Origin: Bryopsis sp. KO-2023
Taxonomy: Eukaryota; Chlorophyta; Ulvophyceae; Bryopsidales; Bryopsidaceae
Assembly (NCBI GenBank): GCA_030272585.1
Contig: BSYQ01000007.1
Location: 1,678,001-1,742,000, forward strand
Direction: 5' to 3'
DNA length: 64,000 bases
Position numbers and translations under genes: made by a program. A model generated the notes under the pieces. That model was not told where the DNA came from and searched no databases. It worked only from the letters and a program-made list of their open reading frames with translations. Shown here in pieces: positions 1-12,865 of the stretch; positions within the stretch are counted from its first letter, which is position 1, and each line of letters opens with the position of its first letter.

Positions 1-419
1 ATTGTAACTTTGTGGGGATTTGTGTATCTGAGAGACACTGTGGTGGTTTGCTGTGATGGATCCTATGGCGTGAAATTCAAAAAGGGGCCTGGGAAGGGGT
101 TCCCGCAATATTCATCCACCACCACCTTGCTGACCCCCTTGGTTTCAAAGCAAGGGTCATACTTGCTGTTCCCCAGTGCTCCAGCACAGCAGCTGTGGTG
201 TGGGTGTCGCATGGTCACATCCGTATTAATCATTCTGAGAAGGATGCCCGCGATTAGATGCCCAGCTGTAGTTTTCCAATTGTATCTCTTTGATATTCTA
301 GAGACAGCACGTAACACACAGAAACGTCCCCTCGCTGCCACTAAAGCAACCACACCTCCCTTCTGCGACAACTTTCGACACCCCGCACAAACACCAGGTG
401 AACGAAACGCGGGAAGAAA
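1..419. other. Left-edge non-coding stretch upstream of the spondin-domain gene
   Basis: I see no recognisable gene here. Open frames on both strands give no familiar sequence and lack good splice context. It probably holds the promoter and 5' untranslated part of the gene whose likely first exon begins at 420. Confidence 0.4.
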
Positions 420-3276
420 ATGGCTTCGGGTCGCCATTCAGGGACGCCTGCCAGCTGGTTTGTGGCGTGCCTGCTTTTCGCGTCAGTGGCTACTCAAGGT
501 ATGCAGAGGATGTCCCTCACCCAAAGCATGCTGTAAAACCGACTTGCGGAAAATAACTGCATTTGCTGCTGTTTTTCCTGCTGTGAAGTCGGGTACTGTC
601 GGTACCGAGCGTCGGGCCGTGAAGTGCACCTTTAGACTCATGCAGCAGCTCTAAAAAAAAAATGAAAAAGAAGGCAAATGGAGGTTAACTTGAAGCATTG
701 TTTGAATTCACTGGCTGACAGTAATGCATGTGATGATTTACAGTTTGTGGGGCGATTCATGATTCCCACGAGTCTTCCAGGCATCTTTTGCAAAAAAAGA
801 AAAACGATGAAAAGGATGCTACGGTGAGCCCAATCTCGATAAATCCGAGAAATAAATTGAATTCCAGTAAATTCAAAGAGAAGTGAAAAACAAAACGAAC
901 ACATTTTATGCACAACCCCACAAAAGAATATAAGTCATTTTCATTTTGGATTTGGCCATTAACTTATTCATTAGACTGGCGCGTATCAATTTTCAAAGAT
1001 TCAAGGTGTAAAACCAACCCCCTCCCCCCCCTTGTCCGCCCTGTATCCTAGAACATCTGTTCAGAGAAAACAGAACAGGTCATTTTTTTTTATCATTTCA
1101 TACTTTTTCATTTCCCTCCCCCCCCCTTTTTCTTGGTGGTGCTGCAACAGAACAACTTCAACGTTTAGTTCCTGGTGCAAAAAAAAAAAACAACGCAAAA
1201 ATTTGACAGTTTTGGTGTCGAAATCTGTTTTTGAAATGTTTGTTGGTAAAAGCAGAAGGAAAAAATGACGGAGGACAAAATGGAAGACATGGATATAGAG
1301 ATGGAGGTGACTGACGAACCCGAGGCGGAAGCCCCCGGGCCGGAGCCCGAAATTATCGAAAAGCTCTGCAGCGGGGAAGTCGTTTTCTTCATCGACGCCA
1401 AGTTCAATTGGACTGCAGACAGACACCCCGTCGATTATCCTAAGAATGCCCACTGGAGTCCGATGTATGGCGCCGTCCACAATGACCTGTAAGTCCAGCT
1501 AGAAAAAGGTGTTTTTCCAAGGGAGTGGAGTTGGAGTTTGGGTGCCTGGGTTTTCGGAAACTGGAGATGCGGGGCAGGGATTTGGGGGATTTTGATTGTT
1601 CTGGTGGTGTACAGGTATGAGATGTATTCGTTTGGGAAAAATGCATCCAAGGCGGTGGAGGAAGTTGCTGAAAAGGGTACCGCTCGATTGTTGAAGGTGC
1701 GAAACACTGTGAGAATGTGTTTTTAGTCATTTTCTTGCTGTTTCTCTCCTCTAATGGCCAGTCCTACCGCTCGTCATCCGAGGAAGTTGTTCGAACAAGG
1801 GAACATGATGGTCAAAACTTAGTCACCGATAAGGTCGACAGGTGCATTCTTGATTATTCACGATTGTATGGATGGAGTTTTGGTGGGAGTGATGAAAGGA
1901 CCTCTTGTTTTTTTGTTGTTGTTGTGTTTTGGATAAGAACAGAGGGAGGTGGAGGATTGCATCGATGAAGGAAACTGCCGGGAGTTTTTGGAATTCGGGT
2001 GCGACGAAAAAAGTGGAGATTGCAGAATGGAAGGCAATTTCACTGTCAACTCGACTTTCAGCTATGTCAGCTTCATTTCGATGGCCGTTCCATCTCCAGA
2101 TTGGTGAGCTTTTGAAACAGCAATAATGGTGTTTTATAGAGAATTCGGACATCAGTTGCGATCGATGCCAACTACTGAGATAAAAAGGCCTTTGTGGAAA
2201 AAAACTAAGTAAAAAAGAAGTGAAAAAAAGACAGGGTTGGTTTAGGGAGTCCATCTTTGGGCAAGGATGACAATGTACAATGCTGGAAATGGAGAAGCAA
2301 ATTCGTCAGGGCCTTTTTTCCTTTGCTTTTTTTTGGTCCCCTCATTCACGATCTGTTTTTCTTTTCTTTCTTTTTTTTTTGGACAGGTTCACTGGTATTT
2401 TTTTGGTCCCGTCGTTCACGATCTGTTTTTCTTTTCTTTCTTTTTTTTTGGACAGGTTCACGGGTATTGCCAGTTTGAATCTTTGCAACGACGGTGCTTG
2501 GTTGCCTGGGGTGGACATCCCATTGAATGCATCCGATGCAGGCACGGACTCCGGCAGCACTTTCACTGCGAAAGACATGAACATCAAAGTGAAAGACAGG
2601 CTGAACATTACGGAACTGGATGAGCTGAACACCACGAATCCGTTCTATGACCCAGACTATGTCCCGGTCGAAGTGGAGGGGGAGGAAGAAGCTGCGGCAG
2701 AGGGGGAGGAAGTGATAGGGCGGTTAGCCGAAGTCGTTTCGTTTTCGCTCACTCAGGATGCAGAAACTGCAGAGCTGGATGTCAGTGGAACAGGTATGTA
2801 ATGAACCTGTTTCAGCCGTTTTTTCCTGCTACAGAGAGGTTTCGTTTTTGTTTTTTATCCTTTGCAGAGAGACGTGAATTTTTTGACGCCAGTGTTCGGA
2901 AGAAAATAGAAAAAGAAGAGTGAATTGAAATGCCCTGGTGCCTTTTTTCCCTCCTCTTGATCTCCATAGTTGCGAAAAGGTGTTTCAATTGGGTTCAGAT
3001 TCGATCCTTTTGGATCAAGCGCCGGAAATACGAATTTTTTTTTTTAATAATCAAAAAATGAATGCATGGGTTCAATTTCGACCAGGTGGAGCTGTGGCTA
3101 TCACCATCGATACTGACGATCTCAGTGATGAGGAGCTCAAGGACCTGGCCAAAGAAGAGGCAAAAATCAGAGTGGTTGGCCCCGATCCTGAAAATGGGGC
3201 ACATAGGAGGAGTGCATATTTCTGGGCTGTTGCAGTAGTGGTCATCTCAGCCTCTTGGATGGCAATATTGACATAA
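420..3276 (+). CDS. Spondin-domain secreted or membrane-attached protein
   Basis: Spondin_N domain protein. Exons fitted by phase: about 1265-1488, 1615-1696, 1762-1841, 1945-2103, 2456-2793, 3086-3276, giving 357 residues from the ATG at 1265. The exons spell the family landmarks in order: HPVDYPKNAHWSPMYGAVHN, YEMYSFGKNASKAVEEVAEKG, then SMAVPSPDW joined to FTGIASLNLCNDGAW and the DAGTDSG motif. Spondin domains are beta-sandwich modules of secreted matrix proteins in animals and also occur in bacteria and protists. The C-terminus is hydrophobic to the last residue (AVAVVVISASWMAILT), as in a GPI signal or tail anchor. A typical signal-peptide exon lies upstream at 420-498 (ATG, WFVACLLFASVAT, then GTATGC), but it ends in phase 1 while the exon around 1265 opens in phase 0. 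So a small exon, or a more internal acceptor (1287 or 1299 would fit), must join them. The domain is near certain; the 5' end is not. Confidence 0.8.
2331..2470 (+). repeat. 69-bp tandem duplication of a polypyrimidine tract and 3' splice site
   Basis: Inside the intron before the 2456 exon of the spondin gene, the block GGTCCC...TTCACGATCTG, T-rich tract, GGACAG, GTTCAC occurs twice. The two GGACAG acceptors end at 2386 and 2455, 69 bases apart. Both are in good context. Using the first would add exactly 23 in-frame, mostly hydrophobic codons without a stop. Confidence 0.85.
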
Positions 3277-5996
3277 TTTCAAGCGAAAAAAAAAGAAGCA
3301 AGAACAAAAGTTTTGTTATATTGGTGATCTTTGCTTATTGTACAGAATCCACAGAGATATTTATTAAATGGAGGGGGAGAGGGTTAAAAAAAAGGACGTT
3401 TACTAAAGAAGTGGGGATTCTCCGGAGGAGAAGGGGGGGGGGGGTATGGAAATCGGAGTTGGATGATAATATGAAATCTTGAGAGGATGAGAGAGAAAGT
3501 GAGTTTGCAAAGAGGACAGCATCAGGTGTTGAACTTTTTGTCTTTTTTGTTTGTTTGGGTTTTTTTTTGTTCTCCTGGGAAGGGGGAGATGGGGGTTGTG
3601 CAGGAGTCTGTCATGGGCATGTGCTTTCGCTTTCTCGATCGTTCCTCTTTCTCTCTTTGTCATAATGACTTCCAAACCATCGAGGCAGGGGGAGAAACGC
3701 TAGGGGGAAAGTAAATTAGCATTCTAAGTGTGGTTGGTTCAGGCAATAAACTGAGGGGAAAGAGAGTCGTTACGCACGTGGGCACCTAGTGGTGCATCAG
3801 AAAGTCGATTGCGTTGCACTTTTTAAGAAAAAAAATAGGAAAAAAGAGCATACATAACGTCTATCACAGAACTGACAGTCAATGCTGCCTTCATTTTGCG
3901 AAGTGGGATGGTTTCCACTATAACTGTGGATAATGTGGCAATCGGGGGGTGGGGGGCTTTCTTTAGAAGTCTATTGCATGGAGGGATGCACGGAAAAAAC
4001 GGTAAAATAGCATCTTTTGACAAGGTTCTTTTTCTTTCTCTTTTTTCTTTTTCAGGAATATGTGACCAGTTTTTCTTTGTCATAAGAAAAGACAAGATAT
4101 CCAAGAGTTGACAGTCCCCGAAAGCTGCAAATTGTCAGGCGGAACTTCTGTACTATTTTGACTCCATGCATGATTCTAAAAGAGGAAGGATGAATTGCAC
4201 CCAACCACTGTTTTCTTCTCCACCAGTTTCAACGTATGCATGTCGGACTTGGCTGATTAACCCAAAAAGTCGCTGTCGAAGAGGAATCCACAGGGTTGGT
4301 TGGATTGATAAACCCTTCGCGTTCTTGTATTTCCAAAAGCTCCAACACAACCCGACCGAGTTGTACCGGTTGAACTGCTGAGGGTGTCCCCTCTTGGACA
4401 TTCTTATCAAATCCGAACTTTGATTCAGTGTAATTTTTGTAATGTAATTTACGCTTGGAATTTTTGTGTTGATCCATCATCAGATCATTGGCAATTTCAG
4501 TGCCATGGAAAGGGCTAATTCAGTTGGGTAGTTGCTGTGAAGTTTGTACAGTTAGAACTCTGGGTTGTGGTATTTGAAGGGACTTTGGTTGGAACAGGGG
4601 TCGATACCAGTTTTATATAACTATAAAAATGTGAATTCAACAGTGCTCTGATGAAAATGGACCGAGCTATCGCCATTTGAGATTGCAGATTCAGTATCAT
4701 CGACCGCCTCGACAACAGCAAGCAGTGGTGCAAGCTGTGGGGCTGATGGTGATTAATATGGGACTGTGTGAATACACGATTTATGTGGTAGGATTGTACT
4801 TTCGATCCAACTCGTCTTTTAATCTGTTTCTGTGGGTCTGTAACCATTATCCTTCATTCTTTGCCAAGATTGCCAAGTTGCGACAGCATTTGTCAAAATA
4901 CCACTTTTTCACTCTCCCAGATGTTCCCAGCCCAGACGAAATCACCCCCAACCAGAGAGAAGTCCCATCAAGCACAACTCCCTCCCACAAAGACAACCCA
5001 AAACCGTAAAAGTTGTATTTTTTTTTTCTTTTTTGTTTGCCTACCCACATTATGATTATAGATCCCACCTACTCGTCATATTTCCCCTGAGGTTCAGTAC
5101 CATATATCCCTTTATCAAATAACGAATTCTTTCCAGGTGCCAACCTTCGGACCTTGCGATACCTCAAAAAGACATATCAGATTCACGTTTTGTTGAAAAC
5201 GAGCTGGCGATGTTAAATCCTTTTTGCTCCGATATAGTCTTTTTCTTTTTTTTTGTCCCCCCCCCCTTCTTTTCTCTCTCTCATCTTTTCTACCCTCTGG
5301 TCCTCCCACTGGTAAATTTTTTTCAACAATGAAAGACAATGAAAGAAAAATATAAATAAAAAAAAACACCGACGGGTAACACTCTGTTGCCTTGACCTTC
5401 CCCCCCCCCTCAAATCATATCGACAGCATTGCCAAACAGACATCTACATTTACGTGTATATAGAATGCTTGAAATCCCATCATGTCTGACAAAACGCGAA
5501 GAAATATTGTCAGACTTCTTTTCTTCCTTTTTTTTCTCTCTCTCTCTGCTCTACTTTGGTTCCCTTGCTCATTTTCTTTTCTTTTTTTTTCCTTCTTTTT
5601 TTTTGGGGGGGGGGGTTGGGGGTTTGTTGAGAAAACAAGTAGGGTCGTCACGAGCGACTGCATGTCCGGTTCCTCCCATTGCTTTTTACCATTAGATTAG
5701 TCATCAAATCCCAAGTCAAATCGATCAAAAACCCACACACACACACACAGACAGAAACCTCGACATCCAGACTCACTCTCTTTTTCCCCACCCCCAATTT
5801 GACCAACTGAAAACAACTTACCACAGATTAAACACACTTCTTTCTTTTTCCACCACCTTTCTTTTTTGACCCTATTTCGTGGAAATGCGCACACACATAT
5901 TGAATCCTTTCTTTCTTCAAACAGTCCAAAAGGTCGGGGATCTATGAACACAGTTTCCATTCTTCCGTTTCGATTTTCAACGTCACTTGGTTATAA
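3277..5996. other. 2.7-kb stretch without a recognised gene
   Basis: This lies between the convergent 3' ends of the spondin gene and the H+-pyrophosphatase gene. It is rich in T and A runs, consistent with two untranslated regions plus spacer. Two open segments have sensible composition but no recognisable family: minus strand 4230-4480 and plus strand about 4867-5009. Neither has a confident start or splice partner, so I do not call them. Confidence 0.4.
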
Positions 5997-8900
5997 TCAA
6001 AAGAGCTTGAAAAGAAGACCCTGTCCGTCTGCCAGACTGGCAAAGAAGGGAGCGAACACCAGCGACTCGACGGCCATCAACTTGATGAGAATGTTCAACG
6101 AGGGACCGGAGGTGTCCTTGAGAGGGTCACCCACAGTGTCTCCAACAACAGCAGCAGTGTGGCTGTCAGAGCCCTTTCCTCCGATCGACCTGGCATGCTC
6201 AGTGGCTCCAGACTGTCACAAACACAACACATATATACATCAGGAACCTCCGGTGACTACACATAGGCACCCACAACAGGAGTTGCAGCAAAGTCAGATT
6301 TAAAAGAGATCTTTTTCTTTTTTTAATTTCAAGAAAGACTATACACATATATATATATATAAGATATGATTTAACCTCAAGATTTACCTCAATGTACTTC
6401 TTGGCATTATCCCATGCTCCACCAGTGTTGGACATGGAGATGGCCATCTGGACACCAGACACCAAGGCACCAGCCAAAACTCCAGCCAGACATTGGGTTC
6501 CGAAGAAAATACCGACGATGACAGGGGTCAACATGACAAGAGCACCAGGAGCAATCATGGCCCGGAGAGAAGCTTGAGTGGAGATCTGGACGCATCTCTT
6601 GTAGTCTGGCTTGCCTGTTCCCTCCATGATTCCTAAAGTCCTGAACTGCTCACGGACCTCATTGACCATGGCCAAAGCAGCTTCTCCGACAGATTTCATG
6701 GTCATGGCACTGAACCAGTATGGAAGCATAGCACCGACAAGGAGTCCAGCGAAAATCTTTGGGTCCAAAATGGAGGCATCTCCCAGGTCGATACCTGCCC
6801 TGGTAACGTAGGCACCGAAAAGAGCAAGGGACACCAAGGCGGCGGAGCCAATAGCAAATCCCTTACCGATTGCGGCAGTGGTGTTTCCAGCAGCGTCAAG
6901 GGCGTCAGTTCGAGTGCGGGTTTCTGGGCCCATGCCTGCCATCTCAGCGATACCTCCGGCGTTGTCAGAGATAGGACCGTAAGCATCAATGGCCAGACCT
7001 GTATCCCCACAGAAGAAAAAGACAGGAATGTTACGCATATTTCTTAAGGAAATGTATCAGATCAGGAGCAACTGGAAGAAGAGAAGCCGAGCGTTCAGGG
7101 GGATGTGTCGGGGAACTTACCAGTAGAGAGGGTGGTCAAAATTCCCAAAGCGGCACAGGCGATTCCAAACATACCAGCCAGACTGAAACTGATGTAGATG
7201 GCAATAGCAATCACGAGGCAAGGAACGATGCAGGACTGGTATCCCAAAGCCAGACCAAAGATAACATTGGTGGCAGCACCAGTTTTGCAGGAGCCGGCCA
7301 CATCCTGGAAAGACAATGAATGAAACAGCAACACACACACACGCTCAATTGCTACCACCATGCAATATATATATATTCCTTCATTGCGACTTTCGGAGGG
7401 AAACTGTGCATGACACATCTTTCCCCCTTTTTTAGGAATGTCCAAAGGGGGTTGGGTGTACCCACATGTGGAGGATATCGTTTCTTACCCTGACTGGCTT
7501 GAACCTGTTGCTGGTGTAAAACTCTGTGACGAGGCCAATGATGAGACCACCCCACAATCCAGAGGCAACACAGATGAACATATGCCAGTCCCTGATCTGC
7601 ATCCTTGGAGCAGTCTTATCGACATCGTCGAGGTAGAAAACATTTGGCAAGGCAAGCACACTCACACCATATGCAACCTGAGGTTTCACAGAACGCACAA
7701 AATAAGCTCAATACAGGAAGAAAGGGGGTGTTTTGGAGTGAAAAGAGGGGTTTCAGCGGCCCAACTGTAGTGGTGAAAAGCTTTGGAGACGGAATCACCC
7801 ACCGGAGTCATAATGGCGGTGGAAGCAATCAATTGGACCTTCAAGGTGGTTTCAATGGTCTCGATGTTTTTGGCGGGAAGGATGTCTGTCGCCAAGAAAG
7901 ACACCACGATGCAAACCAAAATTCCAGACGCCGAGATCAACAAGGGGTAGAGCATCGCCAGCCAGTCTTGCTCTCCCTGGGGGTCACCCTTCTTGGCGAA
8001 CGACGAGACGGAGGCAATGACCAAGGCAGCACAGGTGGACTCCGCAAAGGAACCAAACAGATCGGCACCCATACCAGCAATATCACCCACATTGTCTCCG
8101 ACATTATCTGCACACAGAAAAAGATACATGTAACCCATGACTGACATAGATACGAGGTGCTATTACTATACAACACACATGGACTCGGCAGAAAATCAGT
8201 GCATTTGTGGAATCTGCGAAATTGACGAAAGGATGAGTGAGGGAGGGTAGGCACCTGCAATGACAGCTGGATTTCTTGGGTCATCCTCTGGAATTCCCTC
8301 CTCAATTTTCCCCGCGAGATCTGCTCCAACATCGGCGGCCTTGGTGTAGATTCCTCCACCAACTCTTCCGAAAAGCGCGATACTGGATCCACCCAAACCA
8401 TAACCAGCAATGGCCTCGAACAAACCCTCCCAGTTGTCACCGAAGATCTGGAAAAACGACGAATGAAAGGCATGTCCATACAGATCCCAAATATCATTAC
8501 AACAAAAAACGACCTCCAGCGATTCTTGAACAGCTGGAGCCTCAATACTTCTTGTCATGATGACTATCTTTGTTATTTTCCCCATTGCCCTGAAATGATT
8601 GAACCCTTTTCGGCTGGATTGTCAAACTTACCGCCCTGAAGATCTCAATGGTGATGTACATGACCAACAGGCCAGCTCCGGACAAAAGGAAGCCCATAAC
8701 AGCACCAGACCTGAAGGCTGCATTGAAACAACACACACGAGGGGTTATGGAAGAGGCATCCGAGCACCACTGGGAGCTGTATGAAACTCAGAGCAAGCAT
8801 CCTGGAGAGTTTCGAAACACAGAAGCAACGCACCGCACATGAACCCAGGGGCGATTCCCCTCTTGGCCTCGAGGGCGGTCCTGGCGTTCGCGTAAGTAGC

Positions 8901-9754
8901 GATCTTCATGCCAAGGTAACCCGACAGGATTGAGGTACCAGCTCCCAGCAAGAACGAAAGCGTTGAGAAGATACCATTGAGCAAAGCTGGGGTGCTGCCA
9001 TTCTTTTTGCTCATACTGAAAAAATCGTCGAAGCCGTTCTCCGCGCTCAATAGGATGAAGATAATCACCGAGAAGATGACCTTTACGGAAAAAGTGAAAA
9101 AGGAGAGCGGGTCAGTTTCGAGATTTCTTTCTTTCCCCGCACACACAGTTTCGACAGGGTCAAGATAGAAGATGCATGTCGGGCTCACGCCCTGAACTAG
9201 CCTGGAGGCCGGAGGCGCAACTCCACAGAAAATTATACTGTGGAGTCCATGGCGGCAGAGATTTCGCTTCAACACAGATACCCTCCCAACGAGCCCATTT
9301 CGCAGACTGTATTCTAATTCCCTTTTGTTTTATCGCGAGTGCCGGGAATCTTTACCATGAACACGGACATATACTTGTACTCGGTAGCGAGGAAGGAAGT
9401 CGCTCCAACACTGATTGCCTCCTGAATCTCTGCGACTTGCTGCACGACCTGCGCATCACGTCAAAGAGTTTCAAGGAAAGTCGTCGCCACCGCGATTCAA
9501 CGGAAACACCAAGAAAACCTGCGAAAAACCGAGCGGAAGAGCTATCGCCGAATATCAGTGTCCGCCCGCCGCACCTCATCGTCTCCCCTTTGCTCCTCCT
9601 CGAGAAGGTAAGAGGCTCCATCGCCCTCAGTTTTGGCTGCTTTCGCGTTGACCTGGATGTTCGACACTCGTTTCCACATCCATACCGCGAACAAGATCCC
9701 CAACACCGCGGAAACGGGGATCACCGCAACCCCAAGGTTTTCTTCCCAAAGCAT
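5997..9754 (-). CDS. Vacuolar-type H+-translocating inorganic pyrophosphatase, type I (K+-dependent)
   Basis: Membrane proton pump driven by pyrophosphate hydrolysis; in plants it acidifies the vacuole. Ten exons on the minus strand fit with consistent phase: 9754-9575, 9448-9356, 9080-8834, 8717-8632, 8447-8255, 8107-7803, 7677-7489, 7304-7121, 6998-6388, 6212-5997, giving 767 residues, essentially the plant AVP1 length (about 770). The pyrophosphate-binding acidic motif [12 protein letters not shown], followed by [20 protein letters not shown], is intact, as are [18 protein letters not shown] and [32 protein letters not shown] carries the alanine typical of the K+-dependent class rather than the lysine of K+-independent enzymes. 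The N-terminus [20 protein letters not shown] is a membrane segment. The frame stays open upstream of 9754, but the extra residues are not family-like, so I chose 9754. It ends LLFKLF, close to the plant C-terminus. Confidence 0.97.
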
Positions 9755-11172
9755 CTTGCGTGCTTCCCGCTTTGACGAGGGATATAGAAAAGTTACAAGT
9801 AGGACCTCGCGACGCACCCCAGTCGTCAACAGTTGTGCCTTCTCAAGGCGTTCGCTCTGCTGGTAGGTATATTGCCGAAAGCGAACTCCAACCAATTTAA
9901 GCTGCGTTGGGAAGACGTGGTGGATTAGTCAGCGCTTCTCGGACTGCCAGTACGAACATGAGGAGCAAGCATATTCATCCTCGCTGGGTTGGAGGAAGTG
10001 CTGGGTTGGTCAGAGGCGACCGCAGAGGAGCTGAGCGTGAGGTAGCAGTCGATAACACATCCAAATCCTGTGCCAGGTGGTCCCACACACAACCGCGTGG
10101 GGTGAAGAACAGCTTGCTTTTGAATCGCTGGAACAAAAAGACGCACGCTTGAACCGAGACAAGCAGGCGTGCTTGGATGGTAGGCATCCGAAAAACGTTC
10201 AAGGTTGCGATGTGACCCAATAACAGGGAAGAAATCATGTGGTTCAGGAGCAGCACCCCTTTCTCACCGAAGGGGGTGGCCACGTCTTCGCCAAAAACGG
10301 CCAAATCGCATGGGTTGCGGATGCACAAGTGGACATTCTTTCCTCATTGGCACAGGGTAAAAAAAAAGAAAAAAAAAAAGAAAAACAAACAAGCCCAAGT
10401 ATGCTGGTCTGCATGATCCTGCCGGATTTGTTGTAATCCACTTGAGAAAACCAAAGATCAAAAGAAAGCTTCAATAACAGGAGGAAACATGGAGGCAAAA
10501 AGCTGGGGGGTGCGGATGTTTTTTGACGACTCCACTTTCCACCCCTCCAGATCTCTATCGAACGATCGATCAATCGATCATCTGTTTGGCCGTCGGATGG
10601 GTCCAGATGAATTTTTTTTTTCTATTACAGATATGAAGCCCGCTACATTTGTACCCCGAGCCCTTGCAAATGAAAAAATCGGGTCTACTAATAAAAATAC
10701 AGAAAGTAAGAAAACAGAAAAACAAAAGAAAACAGTCACCCAACCCCACCCCAAACGAAGCTTGAAACTTCACCAAGCATCAATATTTCGTCTTGATAAA
10801 TTTACACCCACCCAACGGTGTGGACTCTGGAAGCGACGTAGCAGTGCATGAAATTCAACATATAAATTACTTGCACATCTCCTAAAAATTTTCTAGGGCC
10901 TCAACTCGTTGAAGCCAACGAAGGGGAAAAAAAAAAATCCTTGGGGAAAGAGCTAAAAATTGAAATGAACAAATCACCACCTGCAAGGACTCAAAATTCT
11001 CTATCAAAACTCTCCTCCGTTTTGTTTTTTTTGTTCAAGTCTCTTTTCCTGTAAAAGAGGACGAATCATTCTTTTTCCTCAGGTTTTTTTTTACTAATTT
11101 CTGTTGCCCTCCTAAATCAAGACATCATTGCACTAATATCCTTCCCCCCTTCCCCCCCCCCCCAATCCTCAG
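9755..11172. other. 1.4-kb spacer: H+-pyrophosphatase promoter side and GARP 3' flank
   Basis: No gene is recognised. Several open frames here (for example 9907-10152 plus, 10244-10573 minus) look like chance. The right half is T/A-run rich and is probably the 3' untranslated region of the GARP gene that ends at 11173; the left half should contain the H+-pyrophosphatase promoter. Confidence 0.4.
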
Positions 11173-12865
11173 CTATTCGACAGATTCAGGGCCTAAATCT
11201 GGGTTGAAATCGTGCATTGACCTATCGGTGCCATTTGTCATAATTTCCACATCATTTGGCCGATAAGGACCGCCGTTTCCCATCAACTTGATACACGACT
11301 GTTTCTCGCTTCCGGAACTCTTTTTCGTCTCAGATTGATGAGCGCTTGCCTGAAAATCTGTTTTGCTGTCCCTGTACCACCCCACAGAGCTGCTCTTCCC
11401 ACCGGCTGGCTCCATTCCTGCACACACAACGGTGTCGGAGGGCTGAGTTGATGGGGGAACCTCATTGACCCCCTTAATCCCCAACATTTGATCGGTATGA
11501 TCATGCCGGCACTCCTCAGCGCTGGTACAGTTTCTCTCCGTTGTGCAAGCGAGATTCGGGGCAAAGCTGTTCATGCTTCTTCCGTTGTCACAATTTGCCC
11601 CCCTAGTTGAAAATTTGGGTTTGGTTCGTGCTTTCACATCGTCAGTCATCGGAGCTCTCCTGGTGGCGCTCCTCGGTTGTTTCTTCAGCTGCAGTCTGTA
11701 TTTTTGCAGATGGCTGGCTACGTTCGACCGGGTCAAGCCCTCCACGTCCATTACCTATTCGTTCAACAGCCACTCAAATAAAGCAAAAACATCTGAAGAG
11801 CTGGGAAATGCACCATGTCGTAAACTCCAAAAGATTAGTTATTTTTTCTTAGATCCATAATGCCACAACTCGCCACCATAACCACCCGACCCACCTGCAT
11901 GATGTTTTTCGGCACAGCATCCTCCCCCAGTTTATCCACAGCATCAACGAAAAGACGGTGTAAATGCGGGGTCCACACAAGTCGAGTTCGCTTCACTGGA
12001 TACTCCCCATTTCCTTCCTCCATATCATTTTCCCTTGGTTTCTCTGCAGGTCGTTTAAGTTTTGCTGGGGATTGCTCACGGGGAGGACTGGCTGCAGATG
12101 GCACAACATTGCCTCCGACCGGGGGCACATGCGGTACAGGAGGGATCAGCAAACCTGCCGAAAAAAAGAAAAAAAAAATCCTCAGAACTTTGGGTGGTTT
12201 CAGTCTGCCATTCAAGGGTGTGCATGTCAGACTCAATGGTGCTGCTGTTCAGTTCTTGCATCTCCAAACTTTCAGTTATTATCGAATGAGGTACCTCTTA
12301 ATGATGCTGCAGCACATGCGTTGACGTCCTTTTGGTCGGCGGTCGGCGACAGGTCAGGAACGGGTGGGAAAGGGAAGGGGTACGGATTACCAGGCCGCGC
12401 TCCGTTTATCAAGTTCATATTCAATGGATGAGGAAACGTAACCGCAGGCGGAAACAAGCATTGTTGCTCCATCAGACTCTGGGCTGGCCGCTGAACTGCG
12501 TTTCCCAGCGTGACCTGAGGAGGCGCCAAAGGCCTGGGACGAAAGGTTCCCCAAAGACCTGGAGGTATCGCGTATGGTTGGGGAACTGGAAGGGGGGCCC
12601 TCGGCATGCCCCTGCATTCCCCGACGGGCATATTTAGCAGCGGTATGCCGAACGCGTTCGCCATCCAGTCGGGAAGCAACGGCTGAAGCGGGATGAGATC
12701 CTTCGGATCGGGCGGGGCTGCCTGCATCGAACCCGACGACTGGCTCGTCCGCGCTGGGGTCGCAGGAGGGGACCTTTGCAGATGCTGCAGCAATAGCAGC
12801 TGCTGTTGTCGTGCCGCCATCAAGAATCCAGCGTAATCCGCTGGGCTCGGGATATATCCAGACAT
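11173..12865 (-). CDS. GARP-family (LUX/PCL1-like) Myb-type transcription factor
   Basis: Nuclear DNA-binding regulator. Three minus-strand exons, 12865-12295, 12154-11895 and 11754-11173, join in phase to 470 residues. The single Myb-like GARP domain lies at about residues 244-301 and is split by the second intron: KRTRLVWTPHLHRLFVDAV ... AVPKNIMQ joined to VMDVEGLTRSNVASHLQKYR. The MQ-x-M-x-VEGLTR-x-NVASHLQKYRL signature matches the LUX/BOA (PHYTOCLOCK) and type-B response-regulator group. No receiver domain precedes it, which favours LUX-like over ARR-B. The 240 N-terminal residues are proline- and glutamine-rich with a QQQLLLLQHLQ stretch, suggesting an activation or interaction region; the C-terminal 170 residues are low-complexity. 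LUX homologues act in circadian clocks of plants and green algae; that role here is inferred. Confidence 0.9.

Noticed and set aside
10-654. 214-codon plus-strand open frame at the left edge
   Set aside because: Composition is not protein-like. The signal-peptide exon starting at 420 uses another frame and fits splice signals better.
2868-2923. Possible alternative last exon of the spondin gene after the acceptor at 2867
   Set aside because: It is in phase but ends after 18 codons without the hydrophobic anchor. The exon at 3086 gives a more family-like and longer ending; the short form remains a minor possibility.
4229-4480. Minus-strand open frame with plausible amino-acid composition
   Set aside because: No family recognised, no start with leader context, and no splice partners found in the surrounding 1 kb.
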